Source: Patescibacteria group bacterium
GTDB lineage: Bacteria; Patescibacteriota; Microgenomatia; UBA1406; GWC2-37-13
Reading direction: 5' to 3'
DNA length: 64,000 nt
Assembly (NCBI GenBank): GCA_026004435.1
Contig: BPJD01000001.1
Location: 144,924-208,923, forward strand
Numbering within the stretch: position 1 is the stretch's first letter; the number at the start of each line of letters is the position of its first letter. The translations under genes were made by a program, and so were the position numbers. The notes beneath the pieces are model-generated. The model had not been told where the DNA came from. It was given only the letters and a program-made list of their open reading frames with translations, and ran no database searches. Positions 54,481 through 64,000 of the stretch are shown here, one piece after another.

Positions 54481-55463
54481 CAGAAGTAATAAAGGTTGCT
54501 AATTTAGTAAAAACCTATACGACTTATGATAAAGAATCTGGTTTCTGGGGCAGTATTAAATCTTTTTTTTATAGAAAAAAAAAGATAGTAGAGGCTGTTT
54601 CAGATATATCTTTTGAAATCTCTCAGGGAGAGCTGGTTGGTTTTATTGGTCCTAATGGAGCTGGAAAAACTACTACATTAAAATGCTTGGTTGGACTTTT
54701 GTATCCAGACAGCGGTCAGCTTTCTGTTTTAGGCTTCAAGCCTTTTGAAAGGAAAAGGGAGTTTTTAAAACAAATAGCTTTTGTGATGGGACAAAAGGCT
54801 CAACTTTACTGGGATCTGCCAGCTTTTGAGACTTATTCATTAATTCGAGATATTTATCAATTGTCTGAGACAGAGTTTAAAAAGAACTTAGATGAACTTT
54901 GTCAGCTGCTTGATTTTTCAGAGTTTTTAAACAGACCTGTCAGAACATTGTCTTTAGGTCAGAGAATGAAGGCTGAGATTATTGCCAATTTATTATATAA
55001 GCCAAAAATTCTTTTTTTAGATGAGCCAACTATTGGTTTGGATGTTGTGATGCAGGATGCTATAAGAGAGTTTATCTTAGCTTACAATAAAAGAAATAAT
55101 GCAACCGTAATATTAACCTCGCATTATATGGAAGATATTGATTCTATCTGTAATAGAATCTTAATGATTGATAATGGAAAATTAATATATAATGGTTCAA
55201 AGGTTGATTTAAGTTCTAAGTTCGTAACAGAAAAAGAGGTTAATGTTAAGATAAACTTAAAGGATAAATTAAATAAGCAGCTGCTTGAGCAGTTTGGCAG
55301 AGTTGTCAGCTGTGACCAAACTACAGCAAAGCTTATGATTAATAGATCAAAACTTAATGGGTTTATAAAATGGCTAGTTGATAATTACAGTATTCTAGAC
55401 TTAGATATTAAAGAGCCAGATATTAAGTATGTTGTAAAACAAGTTTTTTCTGCTAAAAAATGA
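54477..55463 (+). CDS. ABC-2 type exporter ATP-binding protein
   Basis: Cytosolic ATPase of an ABC exporter. Walker A GFIGPNGAGKTTTLK, signature TLSLGQRMKAE, Walker B KILFLDEPTIGLD and the switch histidine in TSHYMED are all intact. The insertion after the first strand (FWGSIKSFFYRKKKIVEAV) marks the DUF4162-linked uncharacterised exporter group. 328 aa, with a C-terminal extension. It overlaps the first permease gene by 4 bp. Substrate unknown. Confidence 0.92.
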   Translation: MTEVIKVANLVKTYTTYDKESGFWGSIKSFFYRKKKIVEAVSDISFEISQGELVGFIGPNGAGKTTTLKCLVGLLYPDSGQLSVLGFKPFERKREFLKQIAFVMGQKAQLYWDLPAFETYSLIRDIYQLSETEFKKNLDELCQLLDFSEFLNRPVRTLSLGQRMKAEIIANLLYKPKILFLDEPTIGLDVVMQDAIREFILAYNKRNNATVILTSHYMEDIDSICNRILMIDNGKLIYNGSKVDLSSKFVTEKEVNVKINLKDKLNKQLLEQFGRVVSCDQTTAKLMINRSKLNGFIKWLVDNYSILDLDIKEPDIKYVVKQVFSAKK

Positions 55464-56254
55464 AAACCTTTCTAACAGCCTGCAAGCTTACAGTGTCTGA
55501 GTATTTGTCTTATAGAACTAATTTTATCCTCTGGAGGCTAAGGAATTTTTTGTATCTTTTTTTATATTATAATTTTTGGTCTGCTGTTTATACTTATCAA
55601 AAACAAATTGGAAATTACAATAAACAGGAAATTTTTTTCTATTTTATTGTCAGCTTTTTTTTATCTGATCTTGTTTTTTCAAGCAAGGTGTTTAAGTTGG
55701 CTGCTTATATTAACTCAGGTTTATTAAGTAAATACTTAATTTATCCTGTTTCAGTCTTTAAATTGGTAGTTGCTGAAGAACTGGTTGATAAAGCTTTTAA
55801 TGTTATCTTTTCTATTGTTGAGGTAATGCTGTTTGTCTATCTGTTTAAGATTCAGATCTTTATTGAGTTTAGTTTTTATTATTTAATCATTTTTTTACTA
55901 GCTCTAATTTCTGGTATACTGCTGTATTTTTTTATTAATTTATCAATTAGTTTGTTGGGTTTTTGGACAAACAGCGTTTGGGCGCCAAGGTTTATTTCTT
56001 TTATTGTTATTCAGGGTTTTAGTGGCGCTTTTTTCCCTTTGGATATTCTGCCTGATTTTTTATATAGAGTAGTTAATGCTTTGCCTTTTTCTGTTTTGAT
56101 TTATTTGCCAATGCAGATTATTCAAAACAAAATTAACTTTGATCTGGCTGTAACAAAAGTAGCTATTGCTTTTGTTTGGGTTTTCTTGTTCTATGCTTTA
56201 TCTTCATTTATGTGGAAAAAAGGTTTAAAAAATTACTCAGCCTATGGCTTATGA
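55460..56254 (+). CDS. ABC-2 family permease, first subunit
   Basis: A 264-aa protein with six membrane helices of the ABC-2 (DUF990-like) type. It ends ALSSFMWKKGLKNYSAYG, the YSxxG tail typical of this group. It pairs with the ATPase before it and the permease after it. Confidence 0.85.
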   Translation: MKTFLTACKLTVSEYLSYRTNFILWRLRNFLYLFLYYNFWSAVYTYQKQIGNYNKQEIFFYFIVSFFLSDLVFSSKVFKLAAYINSGLLSKYLIYPVSVFKLVVAEELVDKAFNVIFSIVEVMLFVYLFKIQIFIEFSFYYLIIFLLALISGILLYFFINLSISLLGFWTNSVWAPRFISFIVIQGFSGAFFPLDILPDFLYRVVNALPFSVLIYLPMQIIQNKINFDLAVTKVAIAFVWVFLFYALSSFMWKKGLKNYSAYGL

Positions 56255-57048
56255 TCAGAACTGTTGTGTTTTACCTAAAGTTATGGTGGAGCTTTGCTCA
56301 AAAGTCATTTTCGACCTCTTTTTACAATAGATTTTCATCTATCCTTTTTCTTATCGGCAAGCTAGCAAGAACAATAATAGCTTTTACATTTTTCTTCTCT
56401 GTTTTCTCCAGGCTTAACACTAATGTAAATGGTTATGGACTGAATGAGATTATTCTTTATTTTTTAGTTTACAATACTTTAGTTACTTTATCTGAGTTTT
56501 TATTTAGATCAGTTTTTGAGTTTAGATCTAAAGTTATTTCTGGTAGTCTAGATCAAGTATTGACCAAACCAGTATCCCCTTTATTTAGTTGTCTGTTGAC
56601 CGGAGCCGATCCTCTAGATCTTTTGGTTGCTGTTTTGCTTATCTCTGCTTTAGCTGTGTTTATTTTTCTTAATTTTTCTGTTAATAGTTATATTTTATTG
56701 TTATTTTTTGTTTGTTTTATTTTAGCAATGATGTTTCAGGCCGCATTTTTTATTAGTGTTATGGCTTTTGGGATTATTTTTTTTGAGGTTGATCATCTTA
56801 TAGGCATTTATCGTGATATTCAGTTTATGGCAGAGATTCCTCTCAGGTTTTATAAGCCTGTATTCCAGTTTATTTTAACCTATGTTGTTCCGGTTGGGAT
56901 TATTGTGGCAGTGCCTGTTGAGGTCTTAATTGGGTTGTTTAGTTTGCAAAATATAATTGTTTTAACAGTTGTGTCTTTCTTTTATTTTGGTTTATCATTA
57001 CTTTTTTGGAGATATGCTTTAAAAAAATATTCCTCAGCTTCGAGTTAG
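56251..57048 (+). CDS. ABC-2 family permease, second subunit
   Basis: A 265-aa protein with six membrane helices, ending LLFWRYALKKYSSASS, again with the YSSAS-type tail of the family. The ATG at 56251 overlaps the stop of the first permease (ATGA), so the upstream in-frame ATG at 56176 is rejected. The two permeases probably form a heterodimer. Confidence 0.85.
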   Translation: MIRTVVFYLKLWWSFAQKSFSTSFYNRFSSILFLIGKLARTIIAFTFFFSVFSRLNTNVNGYGLNEIILYFLVYNTLVTLSEFLFRSVFEFRSKVISGSLDQVLTKPVSPLFSCLLTGADPLDLLVAVLLISALAVFIFLNFSVNSYILLLFFVCFILAMMFQAAFFISVMAFGIIFFEVDHLIGIYRDIQFMAEIPLRFYKPVFQFILTYVVPVGIIVAVPVEVLIGLFSLQNIIVLTVVSFFYFGLSLLFWRYALKKYSSASS

Positions 57049-57082
57049 TATGATATAAATGAGATGATTAGTATAATATTAA

Positions 57083-57238
57083 ATGATGAACAGTAAGAGT
57101 ATAAAGCCTAAAGAGTATAAAGGCAAGCACATACCGCTTCAGAGATGCCCAGTTTGCTCTTCGTTTATAAGTGCTTTGCCCGGTACAAGAGATGCTGTTT
57201 GTAAAAACTGCGGTTTTAAGGACCCTTGCTGTGAGTAA
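57083..57238 (+). CDS. 51-aa zinc-ribbon protein
   Basis: A very short gene: two CxxC pairs (CPVC and CKNC) spaced 16 residues apart form a zinc ribbon, with a further CC at the C-terminus (GFKDPCCE). The first 20 residues are basic. TATAAT at 57072-57077 ends 5 bp before the ATG, so a leaderless mRNA is expected. It ends 1 bp from the convergent uvrC. It could be a ribosome-associated or regulatory microprotein; I do not recognise the family. Confidence 0.65.
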   Translation: MMNSKSIKPKEYKGKHIPLQRCPVCSSFISALPGTRDAVCKNCGFKDPCCE

Positions 57239-57239
57239 T

Positions 57240-58532
57240 TTATTTTTTTAGGAATTCTTTGGCTCTTAATTGTTTATGGTAGCTTTGAGCAAATCTGTGA
57301 GCTTCGTCTCTTAATAAGGCTAGTGCAAATAAATATGGCCTTCTTGGTGTAATTTTAAACACATGTTTTTTGTCTTTTAAAATTATGATCCTGTCTGGAT
57401 TTTTGGCAATGCCAATTACATTAATTGATTCATTTGCTTCAGCAACTGCTTCTTGAGCTTTTTTTATTTGTTGTGCTCCTCCATCAACCATAATTAAGTC
57501 TGGTTTGGGCCAGTTGTTTTTTAGTCTTCTTTTTAATATGTTTTTTAGATTGTCAAAATCATTTTGTTTTTTGTTTGTTAATTTAAATCTTCTGTACTCG
57601 TTTTTGTCAATTGCGCCATTTATCATTACAGTCATTGATGCTGTTGTAAATTTACTGCCCAAGTTGCTTATATCATAGCACTCGATTCTGTTTAGCTTTT
57701 TTATCTTCAGTTGTTCTAAAAAGAATTTTTTTAAGTTTTCGTATGATTGAGCTGTTTTAAGACTGTAATCTTCTATTAGTCTAATATGCTTAAGCCTTTG
57801 CAGAAGATTTAGTCTGTTTTTTAAGTTTAATGCCTTCTCATAATCAAGTTTGTTGCTATAATTCTTAATTTTTTGTTCAAATTCTTGTTCTAAATCAGAG
57901 ATATTGCCATTGAGCAGTTTTTTAATCTGTTCTATGTTGCTTTTGTAAATTTTTGTTAACATTGCTTTTAAAGTAGGATCTGTTGTGTTGCTGATTTCAT
58001 TAGGGCAGGGATTGCACAGCTTTAGTTTTGCGTAAAAACATCTTTTTTTTGAGAGTTTTTTTTGACTACAAAAAGGAATAATTTTTCTGATCGTTCTGAG
58101 CAGTTTTTCAGTAGTTCTGACAGATGAAAAAGGGCCTATTACATAATCGTTTTTTCTAGTATCTGTTTCTCTGACCGCATAGATTTTGGGCAGATCTTCA
58201 TTAGTTACAGTTATATATACATAGCTTTTACTGTCTTTCCAAATACTGTTGTACTTTGGCTTGTGTTTTTTTATTAATTTTGCTTCTAAAATAAGAGCAG
58301 AAAACTCATCATTAGTTTCGCAGATCTTGATTTTGTTTGAGTTTTCAATGATCTTTGCTTCTTTAGAATCAGAATAACCAGCTTTTATGTGTGCTTTAAT
58401 TCTTGATTTAAGATTAATTGATTTGCCTATATATAAATAATTATTGTTTTTATCTTCAAATAAATACACTCCTATTGAGTTGGGAATATTATCAACTTCT
58501 GTTAGTTTGAATGTTTTAAAGACAGTTGTCAT
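57240..58532 (-). CDS. uvrC: Excinuclease ABC subunit C, short form
   Basis: UvrC makes both cuts in nucleotide excision repair. The GIY-YIG domain (GVYLFEDKNNNYLYIGKSIN), UVR motif (LDYEKALNLKNRL) and the RNase H-like domain (ECYDISN, LIMVDGGAQQ, LRDEAHRFA) are all present. At 430 aa it lacks the C-terminal tandem helix-hairpin-helix of full-length UvrC (about 600 aa), so DNA binding at the 5' side may depend on partners. The start overlaps the transglutaminase-like gene by 4 bp. Confidence 0.93.
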   Translation of the reverse strand: MTTVFKTFKLTEVDNIPNSIGVYLFEDKNNNYLYIGKSINLKSRIKAHIKAGYSDSKEAKIIENSNKIKICETNDEFSALILEAKLIKKHKPKYNSIWKDSKSYVYITVTNEDLPKIYAVRETDTRKNDYVIGPFSSVRTTEKLLRTIRKIIPFCSQKKLSKKRCFYAKLKLCNPCPNEISNTTDPTLKAMLTKIYKSNIEQIKKLLNGNISDLEQEFEQKIKNYSNKLDYEKALNLKNRLNLLQRLKHIRLIEDYSLKTAQSYENLKKFFLEQLKIKKLNRIECYDISNLGSKFTTASMTVMINGAIDKNEYRRFKLTNKKQNDFDNLKNILKRRLKNNWPKPDLIMVDGGAQQIKKAQEAVAEANESINVIGIAKNPDRIIILKDKKHVFKITPRRPYLFALALLRDEAHRFAQSYHKQLRAKEFLKK

Positions 58533-60379
58533 CTTTTTATTAACAATAAAGGAGATAATAAAAGAAATATAAATCCAATTACTAAAATCCAGTATTTGCT
58601 TATTATATCAAAATAAGTTTTCCAGATTGGTTTTATCTCGATTTGTTTATCTAATAAAATGTTGTCATCATCTTTAACTATTATTGTTCCAAATTTGTCA
58701 GCGGATGATTCAGTTTTGATTGTCAAAGGATAGGTTATAGTTTGAAAAGGAGCAATATAATCTATTGTTATTTTGTCTGTATCAATCTCCAAATTTGTTG
58801 AATTAATCTCTAAACTTTTATTTATCACACTATAATTTCCTTGGTTGGTTATTAGCAGTTCTGCTTGAGTTGGTTCTGTGGTGGCTGTAATTGAGTTTTG
58901 GTTTGTTAGTTTTATCTCTGCTGTTAGTTTATAGATTAGTTTTGGCTCTGATGTTGTCGGGTTAATATCAATAACTTTGCTCGTGTTGACTCTAAAGGCT
59001 CCAGCTGGATAAGGAGTTTTATCTGATTTGCCATGAATTGCCAGAGCAATATGGTTGTGGTCTAAAAATGAAAAATAATCAATGCCTGAGGTGTCTTCCC
59101 ATGTTGGGTCTACTGCTACCCAGCGTTGTCTATTTACATCATAATACTCTGGCCATGTATGTAAAACATCTATTACAAGCGATAGGGGCCTGAATCTTTG
59201 GTCGTCTGTATAACCATAGCCTTGAATTTCTCTACTGTAAATACCATTTCTTCGAGCTAATGATATAAATAAATCAGTGTACTCAGTACATACAGCCTTG
59301 TTAGGGTTAGATACAGCTTTGACAGCGCCCATTCGTCCATAGTTGTCTTTATCATTAAGTCGGTTGAAGTCATAACTTAAAAAATTAACAACAAAGTCAT
59401 AGATTAGTTTAGCTTTTTGATCATATTCTAACTCTGGGTTTATATCTACTCCAGAAATATCTGCAATTTGCCAGTATCCCTGGTTGGACAACAGGTAGTT
59501 TTTTTGTTTGTTGAATCTTTTTCTTTCTAGATTTATCATATCTTTTCTGCCTAAAGGATATGTTTCTATGTATGCATTCAGATCAATATCTAACATTTGT
59601 TTTGGTTGCATAAAGTATTTAGCTAAGTAATTGCCATCTTCATCTATTTTAATCTCTGCTGGTTTAGGTTCTAATTTGTTTATAATTAGTTTTTGATAAC
59701 TGGTATCAGGAGGTAGGGTTATATATGTGTAAACTGTGTTGATTCTATCATTTTTAATTTGGTATTTTATATTGGATTTATAAACTTGTTTTTCTCCAAA
59801 AACAGCATAAACAACCTTTGCTTTTACATTGTTCCAGTAAACAGTATTTTTTTCAATATAGTCTGGTGTTGGTTTTGCTACTGTGATTTTCCTGTTTTGA
59901 TTTGTATCTGGCAAAACTACTTTGATGTTATAGTATAAAAGAGATTCTTTATTATCGCTTACTGTAGGAAAGATAGCTTCCCAAGTTCTGCCTAGCCATT
60001 TGATTATATTTTTTTGTCTTAGGTTTAAAACTATTATGTTTTCTTTACCCTTACCGATTTGAGGATCCTGTATTTTTACAGTTATTTTATAAAAACTTTC
60101 ATTATCTTCAGTGTTTACATCTGTTTGTTTGCCATTGCTTAAAGCAGAGATTTGTGAGATTGTAAAGTGTTTAGGAATCGAGATGCCAAAAGTGCTTGGG
60201 TAAATGTCGGATTTCATATTTTTCAGTACGATTTTGATTGATGTTGGTGTTTCTTCTGATTTTTCTTGCAAATAATAGGTAGTTTCGTATCCGATTTTAA
60301 TATCAGGGATTTGCGCATAAACAAAATGAGGCTTTATTAAAATTAAAGCAAAAAATAATGTCGTTAATATCTTTTTCAT
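58529..60379 (-). CDS. Exported transglutaminase-like protein with membrane anchor
   Basis: A 616-aa protein. A signal peptide (MKKILTTLFFALILIKPHFVYA) at 60379 supports that start over 60448. A beta-rich N-terminal half is followed by a transglutaminase-like core: cysteine in NKAVCTEYTDLF, histidine in DVLHTWPEYY and aspartate in WVAVDPTW. A further beta domain and a last membrane helix (YWILVIGFIFLLLSPLLL) anchor it outside the cell. A role in cross-linking or cutting surface proteins is possible. Confidence 0.8.
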   Translation of the reverse strand: MKKILTTLFFALILIKPHFVYAQIPDIKIGYETTYYLQEKSEETPTSIKIVLKNMKSDIYPSTFGISIPKHFTISQISALSNGKQTDVNTEDNESFYKITVKIQDPQIGKGKENIIVLNLRQKNIIKWLGRTWEAIFPTVSDNKESLLYYNIKVVLPDTNQNRKITVAKPTPDYIEKNTVYWNNVKAKVVYAVFGEKQVYKSNIKYQIKNDRINTVYTYITLPPDTSYQKLIINKLEPKPAEIKIDEDGNYLAKYFMQPKQMLDIDLNAYIETYPLGRKDMINLERKRFNKQKNYLLSNQGYWQIADISGVDINPELEYDQKAKLIYDFVVNFLSYDFNRLNDKDNYGRMGAVKAVSNPNKAVCTEYTDLFISLARRNGIYSREIQGYGYTDDQRFRPLSLVIDVLHTWPEYYDVNRQRWVAVDPTWEDTSGIDYFSFLDHNHIALAIHGKSDKTPYPAGAFRVNTSKVIDINPTTSEPKLIYKLTAEIKLTNQNSITATTEPTQAELLITNQGNYSVINKSLEINSTNLEIDTDKITIDYIAPFQTITYPLTIKTESSADKFGTIIVKDDDNILLDKQIEIKPIWKTYFDIISKYWILVIGFIFLLLSPLLLIKR

Positions 60380-60502
60380 AATAAAATATCTAACATAATA
60401 GTTTCTAAAGCGTAATTTTAGATTAACAGAGTTTTTGCTTCTTGACAATACTGTAACTGCTTGTTAAATTTTTTATAATAAACTTTAATATTTAAAACAA
60501 TA

Positions 60503-63103
60503 ATGAATAAGATTAAACTTTATTTGCTAATCTTTATAGCTTTTGTATCCATAATAGTCATAGGTTGGTACATAAATAGTTATCTTTCTCAATCTAGAGC
60601 AAATAATCAATCTGAAAATTATATCACAGGTTTGGTTAGGCATCAGACATTTTTAGGAGGCACTAATTCTAACAGCTTAATAGATGTTAATGATTTTCAA
60701 TTAAATACAGAAACTAGCACTGTGCTATATTATCCTTTGCAGGTTAGAAATTGGACAGCTGGTGGTAATTTAAAACAATGGTCAAGTTTTGAATTGTATA
60801 ATCCTAATAATAATCCGGTTAATGCTCAGGTTTTTATTTATGGTGTTGCTCCCGACAATCAAGGTTCTGCTTTTACAGTAACTATTCCGGCCAAAAGTTA
60901 TATAAGATCACAAGATTTATCTGAATTCAATAACTTAATTTCAGGTTATCCCAATGGACGAGTTTTTTGGGTGAAGATTTTTTTTCCAAATGCTAACAAT
61001 GGGCTTTTGGGTATTAACAAATGGAGACTAGTAGATGGTACTAAAACTAATGCTCCTATTGTAGACACTGATATAAGTAATCTGCAGACTAAGTCTGAAA
61101 AAAACTTAGTAGCTCCTTTAATTACAATTAAAGGAAGCACAACAATGAGCAATGCAACCCAGTGGACAGATATTATAGTGGTAAATGTAAAAGAAGATCA
61201 AGCAAGGATAAGGATAACCTTCAATGGCAAAATTGGACAAAATAATACAGTGCAGACTAAAAGAATAGAAAAAACAATTGAAAGATACGGTTACTACAGC
61301 ACCTATGGAGATCAAAGTTGGTATAATCTGTTTAAGGACAACAATGGACAAATTCAATCTGCAACAGGTTGGGCAAGGGTTGATGTTATAGGCGGAAACG
61401 GTGAGATCATTGGATTAACGAGAAGTAGAATATTAAATGGACAAAGTTATAACTCTCCGTTAATTTATGTTAATGATGAAAATCTTGTTATACCACAGAA
61501 GGAGTTATATGTGCCTTTGGCGTTTTTTGGTTATGAAAGTGGAATGCCAGATCATACTCAATGGACAAATATTGTAATTTCTAATTTGCTAGACGAGACA
61601 AATAAGGTAAATTTTGAGTATATTCCTTTAACTGGCGAAAATCTAAATAAGAGTAGTTTTAGCGTTAATATCGAACCAAAAGGTCAGTATAATAGTTACG
61701 GAAGGACTGAGTGGTTGAATCTAGCCGCTAATGGAAGAAAATATGGCTGGATAAAAATAACTTCTGATCAACTAAATCAAGCTGTGTTAGTCGGTATGGC
61801 CAGATGGACATTGAGGTCTGGCAGTGAATCCAGAAATAGCGCGAGAATTGTTAGTGATATGGTTTTAACCTCAAAAATACAAGGAAAAACCTATGTTCCT
61901 TTTTCATCTCAACCTCAACAGATTGCCTCTGGGTCTTTACAGTATGAAAAATATAACTTTGTAGTAATAAATACTAATCAAAATGTAATTCGACTAAATT
62001 TAGCCTTGTCTGGATCAAATTATAATTTTAATAATTTACTTATTTCAGCATATGGGCTATTTAATTTTTACTCTAATTCTTCTTTACAGCAGATTAACTA
62101 TACTGGTTGGGGAGAAGTATCTGTTTTAGCTGTAAATCCAACTAATACACCAACAGCAGTCCCAACAAGTTTTTACAGAACATGCGATAATAACAGATGC
62201 GTTGTTCGTACAGGAACACCACCTGCAAATACAAGAACTTGTAGCACTGATGCAGATTGTCTTAGCAGGCCTACAAACACTCCAACTATTGCAGTTACAA
62301 ATACACCTACGGCTATACCATCTCCGACAAGAGCTACCGGGACAGGAACAGGTACAGGCAATATCGCAATTGGATTTAATAGATATCAAGTAAATTATCT
62401 TTCTGGATCAGATGAAATTTTATACGACTCTGATGACTTTCAGTTTAATGCAGAACCAAGCAGTGTCTTATATTATCCTTTAGTTGTAAGGGACTGGACT
62501 GGAGGCGTGAATTTAAAACAATGGTCAAGTTTTGAATTGTATAACCCAAATAATGAAAGAGTTTCGGTTAGTTTTATGTTCTATGACGCTAATGTTAATG
62601 GAGCTGGTAATCCTTCTGTTTTTAGTATAAGCATGAATCCAAACTCACGACTTGGATTAGACAATAACAATGAGTATCAAACCAAATGGAATGAATTACT
62701 TTCTGGAAGAAATAACGGTAGGTTAATGTGGGCAAAGATCGTAACTGCAAACAGTAATCATAAAATAATAGGTATTAATAAATGGAGATTAATAGATACT
62801 TCCAAAACCTCAAGACAAATTGTTGATAATGAAATAAATAATCTTCATACAAAAGCAAGGGCAAGCTGGGTTGTTCCGTTTGTAGTAATTAAAGAATCAA
62901 CAAGCAACAATAATGATACGCAATGGACAGATTTAGTTATAGCTAATGTTACTAGGAATAATGCTAGAGTTGAGATTGATTTTGTAGGTAAAATTGGATC
63001 TAATTCAGCCATACAAACAAAGAGACTAGAACTTAATATAGGCCCTTATGGTTATTATGGAACTTATGGAGACAATAAATGGTATGATTTGTTTAGTGGA
63101 TAG
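60503..63103 (+). CDS. Large duplicated surface protein with PT-rich linker
   Basis: A signal anchor (residues 5-29) is followed by two homologous units. Each opens with VLYYPL.VR.W and NLKQWSSFELYNPNN, and then holds TQWTD-type modules of about 110 residues. The units are joined by a proline/threonine linker with PTNTPT repeats and four cysteines near CDNNRCVV. The frame breaks at 63103 (codon 867), in the middle of the second unit at WYDLFSG. It is probably a secreted or cell-wall adhesin-like protein; no enzyme motif is seen. Confidence 0.7.
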   Translation: MNKIKLYLLIFIAFVSIIVIGWYINSYLSQSRANNQSENYITGLVRHQTFLGGTNSNSLIDVNDFQLNTETSTVLYYPLQVRNWTAGGNLKQWSSFELYNPNNNPVNAQVFIYGVAPDNQGSAFTVTIPAKSYIRSQDLSEFNNLISGYPNGRVFWVKIFFPNANNGLLGINKWRLVDGTKTNAPIVDTDISNLQTKSEKNLVAPLITIKGSTTMSNATQWTDIIVVNVKEDQARIRITFNGKIGQNNTVQTKRIEKTIERYGYYSTYGDQSWYNLFKDNNGQIQSATGWARVDVIGGNGEIIGLTRSRILNGQSYNSPLIYVNDENLVIPQKELYVPLAFFGYESGMPDHTQWTNIVISNLLDETNKVNFEYIPLTGENLNKSSFSVNIEPKGQYNSYGRTEWLNLAANGRKYGWIKITSDQLNQAVLVGMARWTLRSGSESRNSARIVSDMVLTSKIQGKTYVPFSSQPQQIASGSLQYEKYNFVVINTNQNVIRLNLALSGSNYNFNNLLISAYGLFNFYSNSSLQQINYTGWGEVSVLAVNPTNTPTAVPTSFYRTCDNNRCVVRTGTPPANTRTCSTDADCLSRPTNTPTIAVTNTPTAIPSPTRATGTGTGTGNIAIGFNRYQVNYLSGSDEILYDSDDFQFNAEPSSVLYYPLVVRDWTGGVNLKQWSSFELYNPNNERVSVSFMFYDANVNGAGNPSVFSISMNPNSRLGLDNNNEYQTKWNELLSGRNNGRLMWAKIVTANSNHKIIGINKWRLIDTSKTSRQIVDNEINNLHTKARASWVVPFVVIKESTSNNNDTQWTDLVIANVTRNNARVEIDFVGKIGSNSAIQTKRLELNIGPYGYYGTYGDNKWYDLFSG

Positions 63104-64000
63104 CAATGGTCAGATCCAAACCTCAAAGTGGTTATGCTTAGTTGAGTCTACATCTTCTTATGATGTTATAGGCTTAGCCAGAAATAGAATTGTAGAGGGA
63201 TCAAATTATAACGGAAAGTCCTATGGCGATAAATGATGTTGAGTTTTCAGAGCCTAACAAATATTTTATATGTGCCCTTTAGCTTTTTTTGGTGAACCAG
63301 GTCGCTTATCAGAACACAACTCAATGGACAGATGTGGTAATACCTAATCTTAGTAGTTCAAGAAATATGAATCTCATATTTGAGTTCGTACCATTGTACT
63401 GGATCCAATTTATATAGTACCAAAAGATTTAATTATACATTAGCTCCAAAAGATGTATTGAACACCTTTACACTGCAACAGTGGAAAGATTTTGGTTCAA
63501 ATAATAATAGATTTGGATGGGTAAAGATAACTACTAATACTCCAACTCAGAATATATTGACCGGAATGTCACGCTGGGCTTTGAGGGAGGGATCTCACTC
63601 AACTGGAAAGGCGATTATTGGTAAGCGATGTGGCTCTGTCATCTGATATTAAAAGTCGTTTTTTATGTGCCTTATATAGCACCTAAAGTATGATTTGGTT
63701 TACAATGGTCAGCCTACCAGGATCTATAGTGAGAAATTCTATTTTGTTACTGTAAACACCAGTAGTCATAGTATGCAGATTGAACTTTAATTACTGGTAG
63801 CTTCTGTCTTACAACTTTGGAGATAGCAGAACTATTCAGATCTTCATGCATTCTTTAATTCCTACTATGACTCTATGTTTAAGACTCTGCAACCTCCTAC
63901 AAATACATGCTGGTTATCAAAGTTTTGGTTGCCGATACTACGCTGTCGCAATAAGTCAAGGGAATCAGCCAACTGCAACTCCCACCAATACTCCTTATAT
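63085..64000 (+). pseudogene. Frameshifted continuation of the surface protein
   Basis: Homology to the first unit continues in changing frames: DSNGQIQTS, VIGLARNRIVEGSNYNGKS, PLAFFGEPG, TLAPKDVLNTF, NNNRFGWVKITTNTPTQNIL, GMSRWALREGS. The window ends in another PT linker (QPTATPTNTPY). I count at least five shifts or stops in 900 bp, so this is either a decayed end or poor-quality assembly. The 3' end lies outside the window. Confidence 0.6.

Noticed and set aside
62126..62393. Cysteine-rich minus-strand frames
   Set aside because: They are shadows of the PT-rich linker of the surface protein.

Overview
The window is AT-rich bacterial DNA that looks like a Candidate Phyla Radiation (Patescibacteria) genome, most likely Microgenomates/OP11-like. 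The evidence is a divergent 16S rRNA gene that mismatches several universal primers, a stand-alone 16S gene, short genes with many hypothetical membrane proteins, a type IV pilus system with many prepilins, and promoters whose -10 box sits about 7 bp from the start codon (leaderless mRNAs). Code 11 applies: intact genes end in TAA, TAG and TGA. The lineage is an inference; the 16S features are read directly.

Layout. 1-8.1 kb is core: the end of rpsP, pilMNO with a prepilin and a Wzy-like polymerase, a divergent MreB-like gene, and the 16S gene (minus strand) with its promoter and processing stem. 8.1-34.8 kb is an accessory island bracketed and split by three copies of one 485-bp transposase-derived element (8142, 20152, 34301). 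It holds a prenyl synthase/GT2/methyltransferase/Nudix operon, a broken transglutaminase gene, a 1,854-aa protein with Hsp90-like ATPase modules, a seven-blade propeller and a HELAH motif, a carboxylate-amine-ligase-like/M20 peptidase pair behind a possible attenuator, an ArsR-thioredoxin-permease operon, a HerA-like ATPase gene cut by one stop codon, and a dense run of pseudogenes (photolyase, IS1595-like transposase, Nudix, methyltransferase, PsbP-like).

34.8-43 kb is again core-like: a pilin, two large membrane proteins (DUF2723-like and YfhO-like) and a cluster of six prepilin-like genes. 42.5-51.1 kb holds holB, ruvB, tRNA-Thr and tRNA-Arg, then a minus-strand run ruvC-ruvA-enolase-like-ppsA-solute-binding protein-secG-holin-like. 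51.2-57.2 kb holds tRNA-Pro, a two-gene restriction-modification system with a SAP-domain nuclease, tRNA-Gly, trpS, a three-gene ABC-2 exporter and a 51-aa zinc-ribbon protein. 57.2-64 kb holds a short uvrC, an exported transglutaminase-like protein and a large duplicated surface protein whose second half is riddled with frameshifts.

How the parts fit: the prepilins, PilMNO, Wzy-like, DUF2723-like and YfhO-like proteins build and possibly glycosylate the cell surface. RuvABC, UvrC and HolB cover DNA maintenance. PEP synthase and the enolase-like protein touch lower glycolysis. The most unusual signals are paired compensatory changes in the 530 loop and decoding-site helix of 16S rRNA, the giant ATPase/propeller gene lying between 20-bp direct repeats, and the 485-bp elements that sit next to perfect -35 boxes.
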